From assembly GCA_002840535.1 (NCBI GenBank), contig PHBH01000057.1, positions 1 through 43,633 on the forward strand: 43,633 bases of DNA, read 5' to 3'. The translations under genes were made by a program, and so were the position numbers. Position 1 is the stretch's first letter; the number at the start of each line of letters is the position of its first letter. The notes below the pieces were generated by a model, which was given only the letters and a program-made list of their open reading frames with translations, was not told the DNA's origin and made no database searches. Origin of the DNA: Deltaproteobacteria bacterium HGW-Deltaproteobacteria-15 (GTDB lineage: Bacteria; Desulfobacterota; DSM-4660; Desulfatiglandales; HGW-15). Positions 7,651-15,860 of this stretch are shown in pieces.

Positions 7651-8625
7651 TTACTCGATCATGAATCGTTTGAAATGATCCTTGGGCAGGGGTATTTCTG
7701 TCCGCGCTCTTTCTATTCCTTTTCGCAATATTCTTACTTCGACGGGCGCAGGGGTTCGTGCGTCACTGTAGCAGATCGTCAGACCCACGGCGAGGTCTTC
7801 GATCTGCTTTGAGATCTCTCCGACTGCAAGCACCACAGGTCCTGGGACATACACCGTGTGCGAAAGCAGATCTTCTTCGGACGCGAGACTGCATATCCTT
7901 TCGTTTTCCTTCTGATTCCTTCCCACTATCAGCTTGGTTCGATGGCCCGCACGAAAATGCCGGCCTATCTTCAGGAGTTCGATTTCACGCACCTTGACAT
8001 CCGGTTTCGAGGAAAAAAGGTCTCTCAGCCGCCTGGAAAAGATGACGTCGGTGAGCAGACATCCCCCTCCCGAAGAGGGGTAGTCCTGGATTCCGAATCC
8101 GTCGGCAAGGGCCATCTGCGGCTTGCGTGACCGGCCGGAAAGATCCAGCAGGCTCTCCCGCTTTACCCATCCTTTGAGTTCGGGTATGGTCGGTGGCAGG
8201 AGCCTGGCGGAAAGGGGCCGGAGAACGAGCCCTCCAAAGCCGCTGCCTGCGGCAACGAGGGATAGCGCTCTCTTATGCTGGGACATGGGTCTCTGGCCGA
8301 GAACCTCTCCTGTGAATATGAAGTCCGCACCCTCGCTTTCCAGCATCCGACCTGCCTGGGAAAGCATCAGGGTGTGGCAATCGATGCAGGGATTCATATT
8401 TGCCCCGTACCCGTGCCTTGGGTTCTTCACAACGTCCAGGTGGATGCCGGAGATATCGACGATCTTGAGAGGGAGACGGATTGACTCGGCTGATCTTTTG
8501 GCCTTTTCGGAAGAAAAGAACGGGGTTTCGAAGAAAAGACCGAGGACTTCAATCTCCAGGGACCTCACGAGTGCGGCGGCGACCATGCTGTCAAGGCCCC
8601 CGGAGAATACAGCAAGGGCTTTCAT
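7651..8625 (-). CDS. PP-loop ATPase, ThiI/MnmA-like RNA thiolation enzyme with NFACT-R-like C-terminus
   Basis: 324 residues. The N-terminal PP-loop SGGLDSMVAA (8-17) binds ATP for adenylation. Residues about 70-85 contain NPCIDCHTLM, a CxxC pair placed like the catalytic Cys region of MnmA-type tRNA thiouridylases, followed by FTGEVLGQRPMSQ. Near residues 240-255, TKLIVGRNQKENERI resembles the NFACT-R (DUF814) RNA-binding domain, which is known fused to ThiI-like enzymes. I infer an RNA-modifying (probably tRNA-thiolating) enzyme; substrate position unknown. No THUMP or rhodanese domain is visible, so it is not classical ThiI. Its start directly follows the dnaJ-like stop (TAAATG), so the two are cotranscribed. 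Confidence 0.75.
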   Translation of the reverse strand: MKALAVFSGGLDSMVAAALVRSLEIEVLGLFFETPFFSSEKAKRSAESIRLPLKIVDISGIHLDVVKNPRHGYGANMNPCIDCHTLMLSQAGRMLESEGADFIFTGEVLGQRPMSQHKRALSLVAAGSGFGGLVLRPLSARLLPPTIPELKGWVKRESLLDLSGRSRKPQMALADGFGIQDYPSSGGGCLLTDVIFSRRLRDLFSSKPDVKVREIELLKIGRHFRAGHRTKLIVGRNQKENERICSLASEEDLLSHTVYVPGPVVLAVGEISKQIEDLAVGLTICYSDARTPAPVEVRILRKGIERARTEIPLPKDHFKRFMIE

Positions 8626-9555
8626 TTACAGCCCTGCCTCTTCCATATCCTTGAGCAGGGCCTTCTGTTTTTTGGTCAGTTTTGTGGGAACGGATACGAA
8701 GACGCGCGCATAAGCGTCTCCCCGGCCGGTGCCGCCCATGCGCGGCATGCCATAGCCGCGGAGTCGGAACTTGGCATTGCATTGCGTTCCCGGCGGGATC
8801 TTCAGCCGGAGTGTTTTGCCGTCTATTGTGGGAACTTCGATCTCGGTGCCTGAAAGGGCCTCGGAAAACCTGATTTCCTTGTCGATGTACAGGTCGTCCC
8901 CCTCCCTTCTGAAGACAGGGTGGTCGAGCACTTTGACTTGCACATACAGGTCTCCATGGGGGCCGCCTCGACTCCCTGCCTGCCCCTTTCCCTGGATCCT
9001 CAGCTTCTTCCCGGAGGAAATCCCTGCGGGTATTTTCACGGAGACCGTTTCAGGATGACCGTTTGACTGGTAGGAGACCACCTTGGAGGTAGGAACGGCA
9101 GCCTCTTCCAGATTCAGGTTGAGCTCATAGATAAGATCCCTGCCACGTTCGCTTCGATGGCCGTGCATCGGCCCATGTCCGGTGCCGAATGGGGATGATC
9201 TGCCCTGCTGGCCCCCTGTGAAGAACTGGTTGAAAATGTTCTGGGACCGGCCTCCTCCTCCGAAGCCGAATTCTCTGAAGATGCTTCCCAGGTCGAAATC
9301 ACGGAAGATGTCTTCCTGGCTGAAACGTTTCTCAAAGCCTTCAGCGCCGAACATGTCATACTGCTTGCGCTTCTCCGCGTTGCTCAGGACGGCATAGGCC
9401 TCGTTGACTTCCTTGAACCTGGACTCGGCCGCTTTATCCCCGGTGTTCCTGTCCGGATGATACTTCATGGCCATCTTTCGGTAGGCCTTCTTTAACTCCT
9501 CGGCAGAAGCATTCCTGGAAACGCCCAACGTTTTGTAATAATCTTTACCCGGCAT
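8626..9555 (-). CDS. DnaJ-class co-chaperone, CbpA type
   Basis: 309 residues. J domain at 1-70 with HPD at 33-35 (YHPDRNTGD), a Gly/Phe-rich linker (FGFGGGGRSQ), then two DnaJ C-terminal beta domains (VSVKIPAGISSGKKLRIQGKG; LRLKIPPGTQCNAKFRLRGYGMP). There is no CXXCXGXG zinc finger, so it is the CbpA/type II class, not canonical DnaJ. It stimulates DnaK ATPase; some members also bind curved DNA. No dnaK is nearby. The following PP-loop gene begins one base after the stop, an unusual partner for a J protein. Confidence 0.88.
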   Translation of the reverse strand: MPGKDYYKTLGVSRNASAEELKKAYRKMAMKYHPDRNTGDKAAESRFKEVNEAYAVLSNAEKRKQYDMFGAEGFEKRFSQEDIFRDFDLGSIFREFGFGGGGRSQNIFNQFFTGGQQGRSSPFGTGHGPMHGHRSERGRDLIYELNLNLEEAAVPTSKVVSYQSNGHPETVSVKIPAGISSGKKLRIQGKGQAGSRGGPHGDLYVQVKVLDHPVFRREGDDLYIDKEIRFSEALSGTEIEVPTIDGKTLRLKIPPGTQCNAKFRLRGYGMPRMGGTGRGDAYARVFVSVPTKLTKKQKALLKDMEEAGL

Positions 9556-9627
9556 TTTTCCTCGATTCCTGACTCAAGAGTCCCAATCGGAAATGTCCAA
9601 TTATAATCACAACATCGGTGAAGTCAA

Positions 9628-9735
9628 GAAATCAGGTCGCAGGAGACAGGATGCAAGATACACGACGAAGGACACGCAATACAGGATCCAAGATGAAGGA
9701 TACAGGATACAGGACTCAAGATCCAGGATAATGAC
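9628..9735. repeat. CAGGATA-type heptamer repeat tract
   Basis: About 15 degenerate 7-nt units in a row (for example AGGATCC AAGATGA AGGATAC AGGATAC AGGACTC AAGATCC). It occupies the 324-bp divergent space between the dnaJ-like gene and the histidine kinase. Outside the tract, 9736-9879 contains no gene and no clear promoter. Similar words recur at 5588-5615 and 42621-42660. Confidence 0.7.
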
Positions 9736-9879
9736 AGCAGCCTTCCAGGCAATCTTCTTGACATCCACAACCGCGTTAAGCCATACTTCTCGAGTTGAGT
9801 CTGATATCGTTCGTATTTCCTCATCTCACAAACAAACACTCCTCATCGTTGCTTGGAAAACCTTTTTCGATCCTGAAAC

Positions 9880-11406
9880 ATGGCCTTCTCTCTCTTTGAT
9901 TTTCGAGAAAAGTACAGGGCGAAAATAATTCACGAGTGGGTGGACCGGCTTAGTACCCAGGTAGGCGAACAATACGCCCGCAGGCCCAGAAAAGAACTCT
10001 ATGGGACATGCACCGGAGCGTTTGAAGCCAACTTCCAATTGCTCCTTCACGATGACTACGGCCCGATTGATCTTTTCATAGACAAGATCACCCGCCTTCG
10101 CCTTGGCTCCGGCTTTCTCCTTTCTGACGTGCAGAAGGCCTTCGAACTCTACAGGACAATTGCCATACCCCTCCTGGCCCGGGACTGCACCCATGAGGAA
10201 TTTCTGGAGCAGGTGACGAAGGTGAATCATTGCCTTTCCTATACCACGCACCGGTTCAGCGACCATTTCCAGAAGATGCACGAAGAGAGAATCCTGGAGC
10301 AGAACCGGCTGCTCGAAGAAAAGGTGAGGACGAGAACTCGCGAGCTGAGGCAATCGCAGTTGAAATACAAAGGGCTTGTCGAGGAAATCACCGATGGCTA
10401 CTTCGTCATACAGAAAGAGGTGATCGTCTTTGCGAACCAGGCGTACTGCCAGATGCATGGCTGCGCACTGGAAGAGGTTCTCGGCAGGAAATTCTCCCTC
10501 TTCGTAGCCCCCGATGACCGGAGAAAGGTCCTTACCATTTACCGCAGGAGTCTTACCAAAAAACCGATGATGCCTCGTACATTCGAGTATCTCCGCCTGA
10601 CCAAGGATGGAAAAATGTTTCCAACGGAGATCCTCGCCAAGAACACCCATTACGAGAACAGGCTGTCCAGCATCGGCATCTGCCGGGATATCACGCAGCG
10701 ACTCCAGATGGAGCAGAGGGTCAGGGAAGCGGAAAGGATGGCCTACATCGGCCAGATCACCACCTCTCTTTCCCATGAAATCCGAAACCCGCTCTCTGCG
10801 GTAAAAATGAATCTCCAGATCCTGCAGAATCATCCAAAACTTCGCGGAAACGACGCCCGTCGGATCGATATCTCCGTTCGCGAGGTGATGCGGCTCGAGC
10901 GCATTCTGAGCCAACTCCTCGATTTTGCAAAACCGCTCCGGATGGAGTATGGGCCGGTGGACGTGAACCATCTCGTGATCTCCTGCGAAGAGCTCCTGGA
11001 CACGAAGCTTTCGGCGGAAAAGATCGCGATTGTAACCGACCTGGATCCCGCCGTTCCGCTGATCCACGCGGACGGCGAACGGTTGAGCCAGGCCCTGATC
11101 AATTTGATGCTCAACGCAATAGAGGCTTCGCCAATGGAAGGCCGGATCCGGATAAGAACCCGTTTTTTCAGGAACGGAGGGAATCCGCAGACCCGCATTA
11201 CTGTCGAGGATGAAGGTGCGGGCGTTTTGGAGAAGGACCGGCAGGAGATCTTCAGGCCTTTTTTCACCACCAAGAGTAAAGGGACCGGGCTCGGGCTTGC
11301 CATCATCAAGCGAATCGCGGAAGCCCATGGCGGAGACGTGGAGGTAAGCAGCGTCCCCCCGGCAGGGGCTTCCTTTACCATTATTCTTCCATCAGGACAG
11401 GCATGA
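9880..11406 (+). CDS. PAS-domain sensor histidine kinase
   Basis: 508 residues, no membrane segments, so a cytoplasmic sensor. The N-terminal ~140 residues resemble the RsbRD_N sensor domain (KIIHEWVDRLSTQVG, then DVQKAFELYR). A short coiled coil leads to one PAS domain (about 165-285). The HisKA motif LSHEIRNPLSAVKMN has phospho-acceptor His299. The ATPase domain shows the N box (NLMLNAIEAS), G1 (DEGAGV) and G2 (GTGLGLAI). The stop overlaps the start of the NtrC-type regulator gene (ATGA), so it is a cognate pair. The signal is unknown; it probably controls the sigma-54 promoter downstream of the regulator. Confidence 0.9.
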   Translation: MAFSLFDFREKYRAKIIHEWVDRLSTQVGEQYARRPRKELYGTCTGAFEANFQLLLHDDYGPIDLFIDKITRLRLGSGFLLSDVQKAFELYRTIAIPLLARDCTHEEFLEQVTKVNHCLSYTTHRFSDHFQKMHEERILEQNRLLEEKVRTRTRELRQSQLKYKGLVEEITDGYFVIQKEVIVFANQAYCQMHGCALEEVLGRKFSLFVAPDDRRKVLTIYRRSLTKKPMMPRTFEYLRLTKDGKMFPTEILAKNTHYENRLSSIGICRDITQRLQMEQRVREAERMAYIGQITTSLSHEIRNPLSAVKMNLQILQNHPKLRGNDARRIDISVREVMRLERILSQLLDFAKPLRMEYGPVDVNHLVISCEELLDTKLSAEKIAIVTDLDPAVPLIHADGERLSQALINLMLNAIEASPMEGRIRIRTRFFRNGGNPQTRITVEDEGAGVLEKDRQEIFRPFFTTKSKGTGLGLAIIKRIAEAHGGDVEVSSVPPAGASFTIILPSGQA

Positions 11407-12758
11407 CCAAGATACTCGTTGTAGACGATGAGGTGAGCATCCAGGAAACGCTGGAAATGTTCCTCGTTGAAAAAGGGCATGAGGTGTTCAAGGCCGGCAA
11501 CGGTCAGGAAGCCATGTCCCTCTTCAGCCGTCATACGCCGGACGTGGTGATTCTGGACATCCGGCTCCCTGACACGAGCGGCCTGGATCTGCTGAGCAGG
11601 ATGCAGAAACTGGGGACCCCGAGCAAGATCATCATGATCACCGCGTTTCATGACATGGAGACCACCATCCAGGCCATGAAGCTCGGCGCCTATGATTATG
11701 TCCACAAGCCTCTCGATGCGGAAGAGATGGAGAGGACCGTTAACAGGGCCATCTGCGTCCTGGCAGTGGATCGGGAGACCCCGACGCAGGAAAAAGGCGA
11801 GCCCAACACGGATGTCATCATAGGCAAGAGCAAACAGATGCGAGGCATCTTCAAGATGATCGGTCTCCTCTCTCAGAACAGGGCTACGGTGCTCATTCAG
11901 GGTGAGACAGGAACCGGGAAGGAACTCATTGCCCGCGTGATCCACCGCAACAGCCTCTATGACAAGGAGCCTTTCATCACTTTGGATTGCTCCGCCGTGG
12001 TGGAAAGCCTTATGGAAAGCGAGTTGTTCGGACATGAAAAGGGCGCTTTCACAGGGGCGAATCATACCAAGCTCGGAAAGATAGAACTTGCCGGCAAGGG
12101 GACCCTGTTCCTGGATGAAATGGGAGAACTGCCCCTGAACGTCCAGGGAAAATTCCTCGGATTTCTCCAGAGAAGGGAATACATGCGGGTGGGCGGACAG
12201 CAGACGCGCAAGTCCTCCTGCCGCATCATTGCGGCATCGAACAAGGACCTCTCGACACTCGTGCAGCAGGGAAGATTCAAAGAGGACCTCTATTTCCGGC
12301 TGCGGGTGGTCACCATCCAGGCGCCCCTGCTCAGAGACAGGCTTTCGGACATCCCGGACCTGGTAAGCCATTTTCTCAGAAAGATCAACTTTGAGCTGGG
12401 AACCCAGGTCTTTAAACTCCAGAAGGGCGTGATCGGACGGTTGAAGTCGCACGCCTGGAAAGGGAATGTGCGGGAGCTGGAAAATCTTCTGGTCGAGGCC
12501 GTGATACGTGCCCGGAGCAACGTCATTCTCCTCGAGGAGATCGAAAAAATCCTCACCATGAATCACTCGACCATGCAGATGGGCCTGGAAGATTACTCCC
12601 TGCCCCAGATGGAAAAAGAACACATCCGGACCACTCTCTCCCAGTGCGGCTGGAACCGTACGCAGGCCGCGCGTCTATTGGGGATCTCCCTGCCGACTCT
12701 CAGAAGCAAGATCCGCAGGTACGGGATTGATCTGGTGGAAGGGTGCGCCGTCCCATAA
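11403..12758 (+). CDS. NtrC-family sigma-54-dependent response regulator
   Basis: 451 residues. Receiver domain with Asp52 (VILDIRLPD), Thr80 and Lys102. AAA+ domain: Walker A GETGTGKE (167-174), the sigma-54 contact loop GAFTGA (214-219), Walker B TLFLDE, and an arginine-finger region (RFKEDLYFRL). C-terminal Fis-type HTH (NRTQAARLLGISLPTLRSKI). All residues needed for ATP-dependent activation of sigma-54 RNA polymerase are present. It is translationally coupled to the kinase gene. A good sigma-54 promoter lies 425 bp after its stop (13184-13197), with palindromes about 100-130 bp upstream of that promoter, so the transporter operon is its likely target. Confidence 0.93.
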   Translation: MTKILVVDDEVSIQETLEMFLVEKGHEVFKAGNGQEAMSLFSRHTPDVVILDIRLPDTSGLDLLSRMQKLGTPSKIIMITAFHDMETTIQAMKLGAYDYVHKPLDAEEMERTVNRAICVLAVDRETPTQEKGEPNTDVIIGKSKQMRGIFKMIGLLSQNRATVLIQGETGTGKELIARVIHRNSLYDKEPFITLDCSAVVESLMESELFGHEKGAFTGANHTKLGKIELAGKGTLFLDEMGELPLNVQGKFLGFLQRREYMRVGGQQTRKSSCRIIAASNKDLSTLVQQGRFKEDLYFRLRVVTIQAPLLRDRLSDIPDLVSHFLRKINFELGTQVFKLQKGVIGRLKSHAWKGNVRELENLLVEAVIRARSNVILLEEIEKILTMNHSTMQMGLEDYSLPQMEKEHIRTTLSQCGWNRTQAARLLGISLPTLRSKIRRYGIDLVEGCAVP

Positions 12759-12764
12759 TTTCTG

Positions 12765-12960
12765 TTTTGGATTTTGGAAATTCACAATGGTGTGAGAATT
12801 GAAAATCCGAATATCGAAATCCGAAATCCGAAACAATACGAAAATCCAAATGTTCAAAGTTCAAAACAAACTGCGCGCCTATGAGACTGCTGTCCGTTTC
12901 GGTCATTCGTATTTGATCATTTGAATTTGTTTCGTGCTTCGATATTCGAATTTCGGATTT
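12765..12960. repeat. Foldback repeat, family A, copy 3
   Basis: A complete copy. Left arm about 12790-12865 (words GAATATC GAAATCC GAAATCC GAAACAA, then TTCAAAG-like). Right arm about 12895-12960 is its imperfect reverse complement (TTCGTGC TTCGATA TTCGAAT TTCGGAT). Both arms keep a 7-nt period. It lies directly downstream of the NtrC-type gene. The rest of 12759-13229 holds the regulatory sites listed separately and no other gene. Confidence 0.7.
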
Positions 12961-13054
12961 CCGCGTCTCCGGGAAATGGGTCAAATAGGAAGCATCGCCC
13001 TATAAATCAAATCGCCATTTCTTGATGCAGAATTTATGAGACGCGGCACTAGCA

Positions 13055-13086
13055 AGAAACTTTCTCACACCTGAAAGAATCTTTCA
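13055..13086 (+). promoter_or_regulatory. Tandem palindromes, candidate enhancer (UAS) for the NtrC-type regulator
   Basis: AGAAA-C-TTTCT (13055-13065) and TGAAAGA-A-TCTTTCA (13072-13086) are both perfect about a single central base. Their centres (13060 and 13079) are 19 bp apart, nearly two helical turns. They lie about 100-130 bp upstream of the sigma-54 -24 element, the usual place for NtrC-type activator sites. The link to this regulator is inferred. Confidence 0.5.
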
Positions 13087-13181
13087 TCTCTTTGCGATGA
13101 AGAGAGGCAGGGGAGGATAGCGGTCGGTTTGAAGAACGAGTGATTCCGGTCGTTTGACCTTTCAGGGATTTTCTTTGAATC

Positions 13182-13198
13182 CCGGCACGTCTCTTGCT
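13182..13198 (+). promoter_or_regulatory. Sigma-54 (RpoN) promoter
   Basis: CCGGCACG-TCTC-TTGCT: the -24 GG (13184-13185) and -12 GC (13196-13197) are separated by exactly 10 nt, and bases between match the GGCACG-N4-TTGCT consensus. Predicted start is near 13209, about 20 bp before the ATG of the small HTH gene. Confidence 0.72.
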
Positions 13199-13229
13199 CT
13201 GGAGATGACCCCAGTGGAGCTGCAGGGCG

Positions 13230-13391
13230 ATGCAAATCAAAACCCTCAAGGAGCGCGAAAAGGATCATCTCCTTCAGGTGCTGGTAAAAACTCATTGGAA
13301 CATTCAAAAGACTGCTCTTCTTCTTCAGATTCCGTTGGCAGAGGTCAGGCGTAAGATCAAAGAGCACCGGCTCGAGAGGCCGAGTGCATGA
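13230..13391 (+). CDS. Small Fis-type HTH protein (53 aa)
   Basis: ATG 13230 to TGA 13389-13391. The product is basic and helical. WNIQKTALLLQIPLAEVRRKI aligns by eye with the C-terminal HTH of the NtrC-type regulator upstream (WNRTQAARLLGISLPTLRSKI): same spacing, conserved Trp-Asn, Ala-x-Leu-Leu and Ile-Pro/Ser turn. It is essentially a free-standing regulator tail with no receiver or AAA+ domain. An in-frame stop at 13206 bounds it upstream. It is the first gene after the sigma-54 promoter and is 44 bp before the transporter binding-protein gene. It could bind the same sites as the activator and modulate it (feedback or competition), or bend DNA like Fis. The role is inferred. Confidence 0.66.
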   Translation: MQIKTLKEREKDHLLQVLVKTHWNIQKTALLLQIPLAEVRRKIKEHRLERPSA

Positions 13392-13435
13392 GATCGACGT
13401 CTGATTTTAGATCCACATTCAAAAGGAGGAAAAGA

Positions 13436-14710
13436 ATGAAGACCCGTACCATTGGATTGTTGTTTTTACCGGTAGCCGTATGTCTGCTGATCCTTTCATC
13501 GGGCCTTGCCTTGGCCCAGAAGCCGATTGTGATCGGCGCGCCGTTGTCCACCGCATTCCTTTACGGGTGGGACGCGGAAAGAGGAATCAAGCTCGCCGTC
13601 GAGGAAATCAATGCGGCCGGCGGGGTTCAGGTGGGCAAGGAAAAAAGGCCTTTCAAAGTCGAGGTCATCGACACCCGCGACCTGGAACCCGGGGTGCCTG
13701 TCAGCGAGGCGCTGATGGCCGTGGAGAAGCTGATCCTCGAGAAAAAGGCGGATTTTCTGATCGGCGGTCCCGTCCGCTCAGAGGCTGCCCTGGCTGCCAT
13801 GGACCTGCTTTCCAAATACAAGAAAGTCTCCATCCTGACCACCGGCGTGCTCACCCCAAAATATCATGCCAGGGTGGCCGAAGAATACGACCGTCTGAAG
13901 TATTGTTTCCGGATCCACGGGGAAGCGGGGCAGCTCGTAAAGGAGATCATGGCCTGCTTCAAGGAGCTCCAGGACAAGCACAAGCTCAACAAGGTTTTCA
14001 TCATGGTGCAGGACGTGGCCCATGCAAGGGGCGGCGGCGAGATCATTGCAAAGATAGCCGCCAAGCAGGGTTGGGAAGTGACCGGAACCGAGATCTATCC
14101 CACCGGGACCGGCGACTTCTCCATGGGTCTTCTGAAGGCCAAGAAGACAGAGGCCCAGGTGCTCAATATCTGGATGGACATGCCGGAGAGCTCGATTCTT
14201 CTCAAGCAGTGGTATGAGCTTCAAATCCCCGCACTCCCCTTCGGCTCCACGCTCGCCGCTGCCGAACAGCCCGGCTTCTGGAAGGCAACCGAAGGCAAGG
14301 GGGAGTATACGCTCTGCAATGTGGTGAACGCAGGAAACGCCCCTTCCAAAGCGACCGAATGGACCATGAAATTCTTCGATGCCTACACGAAAAAATGGAA
14401 CATCGAGCCCGAGGGGCTTGGCAGCTCCAGCAGTTACATGGCCGTGTATACGCTCAAGGATGCCATCGAAAGGGCCCAGAGCGTGGATTCGGCCAAGGTT
14501 GTGGACGCCCTTGAAAAGACGGACCTGATGGGCGTTTACGGTCGCATCCGGTTCGATCCCAAGACCCACCAGGTAATACCGGCCCTCGATCCCAAAGAGG
14601 GCGCCGTTGGAACAATCCTGCAATGGCAGAAACAAAAAAGGGTCGTGGTCTTTCCAGAAAGCATTGCGACCGGCGAGATTCAGCTACCCCCCTGGATGAT
14701 GAAGAAGTGA
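13436..14710 (+). CDS. Branched-chain amino-acid-type ABC transporter, periplasmic binding protein
   Basis: 424 residues from ATG 13436, fixed by AGGAGG 7 nt upstream. Signal peptide (MKTRTIGLLFLPVAVCLLIL) with a cleavage site after ALA, mature protein starting QKPIVIGAP. Two-lobed Peripla_BP_6 (LivK/HAA-type) fold: RGIKLAVEEINAAGGVQVG, later LLKAKKTEAQVLNIW and the C-terminal GVYGRIRFDPKTHQ. Members bind branched amino acids, amides, urea or aromatic/aliphatic acids. The nearby acyl-CoA synthetase points to an organic acid, but the ligand cannot be deduced. First transporter gene of the operon; a 279-bp gap with an inverted repeat separates it from the permease genes. Confidence 0.9.
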   Translation: MKTRTIGLLFLPVAVCLLILSSGLALAQKPIVIGAPLSTAFLYGWDAERGIKLAVEEINAAGGVQVGKEKRPFKVEVIDTRDLEPGVPVSEALMAVEKLILEKKADFLIGGPVRSEAALAAMDLLSKYKKVSILTTGVLTPKYHARVAEEYDRLKYCFRIHGEAGQLVKEIMACFKELQDKHKLNKVFIMVQDVAHARGGGEIIAKIAAKQGWEVTGTEIYPTGTGDFSMGLLKAKKTEAQVLNIWMDMPESSILLKQWYELQIPALPFGSTLAAAEQPGFWKATEGKGEYTLCNVVNAGNAPSKATEWTMKFFDAYTKKWNIEPEGLGSSSSYMAVYTLKDAIERAQSVDSAKVVDALEKTDLMGVYGRIRFDPKTHQVIPALDPKEGAVGTILQWQKQKRVVVFPESIATGEIQLPPWMMKK

Positions 14711-14832
14711 TAAACGGGAAGATTGGGGTGTTGGAGTAAAGAAGTCGAGGAGTGGTGGGAATCACCTCTCTGCTCCGGGTTTTCCACAACCGACATAACA
14801 CCCGATGCAGGCCTACGGCCGCAACACAATAA

Positions 14833-14908
14833 GGTGTCGGGTGTCAGTGTTCAGGTTTCAGTTCGGGGTTTGCTGACACCTGACACCTGACGCCTGAAAC
14901 CTGATGCC
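14833..14908. repeat. Inverted CTGACAC-type heptamer repeat
   Basis: The left arm 14833-14861 (GGTGTCA GTGTTCA GGTTTCA) faces the right arm 14873-14908 (CTGACAC CTGACGC CTGAAAC CTGATGC). The arms are largely complementary with an 11-nt loop, and both have a 7-nt period. It lies in the gap (14711-14989) between the binding-protein and permease genes, where it could act as an mRNA processing or stabilising hairpin that sets binding-protein dosage. Confidence 0.65.
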
Positions 14909-14989
14909 CAGCCTGCTCATCTTCGCATCTTGCGAAGAAGTTTCACATTAAGAACCTATTCACCTCAACAGCTCGATCGAGTCTGAAAA

Positions 14990-15856
14990 ATGGACATCCT
15001 GATCTACGGCATTATCAACAGCATTGCGCTTGCCCTGATGGCCCTGGGATTCGCTCTGGTCTACGGAATCAGCCGTGTGCCGAACTTCGCCCATGGGGCC
15101 TTGTACGTGGTCACCGGTTTCCTGACCTGGATTTTCCTGCGCGCGGTAGGAATGGGGTATCTGATCAGCGTGCTTCTGGCCATCGCCATCACGGGAGTCA
15201 TAGGGGCGTTGATCTATCGGTTCATCCTCATCAGGGTAAGAGGCATGTCGATTTCCGAGATCATCGCCTCTTACGCCATCGGACTTACGGTCCTCGAAGC
15301 GCTTCGCTGGGGCGGGTTCAAGGGCATGACCTATACCCTGCCCGTTTTCGTGACGGGCGGCGTCGAGATTTTGGGGACGCCGGTGGATTATCACCGGCTT
15401 CTGATCGTGGTCATCGGGGCCGCGGTGATCTTCTTTCTCTGGTTCTTCACGCACTACACACGGCTGGGGCTGGCGCTCAGGGGAATGGCCCAGGATGAAA
15501 GGGCTGCGCTGATGCTCGGCATCGACTCCGACACCATGGCCCTGGTCGCCATGGGGCTGGGTTCCATGCTCGCCGGCCTGGCGGCAGTCCTGCTCCTTCC
15601 TCTCGGCAATATCGTTGTGGAGGCGGGGTACAACGTCCTGATCCTGGCGATTGCCGTGTGCATCGTAGGCGGTCTCGGGAGCTGGGTGGGTGCGGTGCTG
15701 GCATCTTTTCTGATAGGTTTTGCCCAGATCCTTACAGTGAGCTATCTGGGCAGCCACTACCAGATGGTGGTTGCGCTTCTGGCGATCATCTTTACTCTCA
15801 TCTTGCGGCCGTCCGGCCTCTTCGGGCGGCAGAAGGAACTGGAAGAAAGGGTGTAG
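14990..15856 (+). CDS. Branched-chain-type ABC transporter permease, LivH family
   Basis: 288 residues with about eight hydrophobic helices. It starts with the LivH-type segment IYGIINSIALALMALGFALVYG, and GISRVPNFAHGALYVVTGF matches the family block (normally xxNFAHGxxxMxG). The cytoplasmic coupling loop TRLGLALRGMAQDERAALMLGID corresponds to the EAA-like loop of LivH. C-terminal helix ILAIAVCIVGGLGSWVGAV. It forms the inner-membrane pore with LivM. The stop is 4 bp before the LivM start. Confidence 0.9.
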   Translation: MDILIYGIINSIALALMALGFALVYGISRVPNFAHGALYVVTGFLTWIFLRAVGMGYLISVLLAIAITGVIGALIYRFILIRVRGMSISEIIASYAIGLTVLEALRWGGFKGMTYTLPVFVTGGVEILGTPVDYHRLLIVVIGAAVIFFLWFFTHYTRLGLALRGMAQDERAALMLGIDSDTMALVAMGLGSMLAGLAAVLLLPLGNIVVEAGYNVLILAIAVCIVGGLGSWVGAVLASFLIGFAQILTVSYLGSHYQMVVALLAIIFTLILRPSGLFGRQKELEERV

Positions 15857-15860
15857 AGGC

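Noticed and set aside
9826..12623. Long minus-strand frames (500 and 597 residues) opposite the kinase and NtrC-type genes
   Set aside because: They are antisense shadows of high-GC coding sequence; the plus-strand products have every family motif and the minus frames have none.
13154..13354. 66-residue plus-strand frame overlapping the sigma-54 promoter
   Set aside because: Ser/Gly-rich with no ribosome site, and in a different frame from the 53-residue HTH protein, which has a clear motif.
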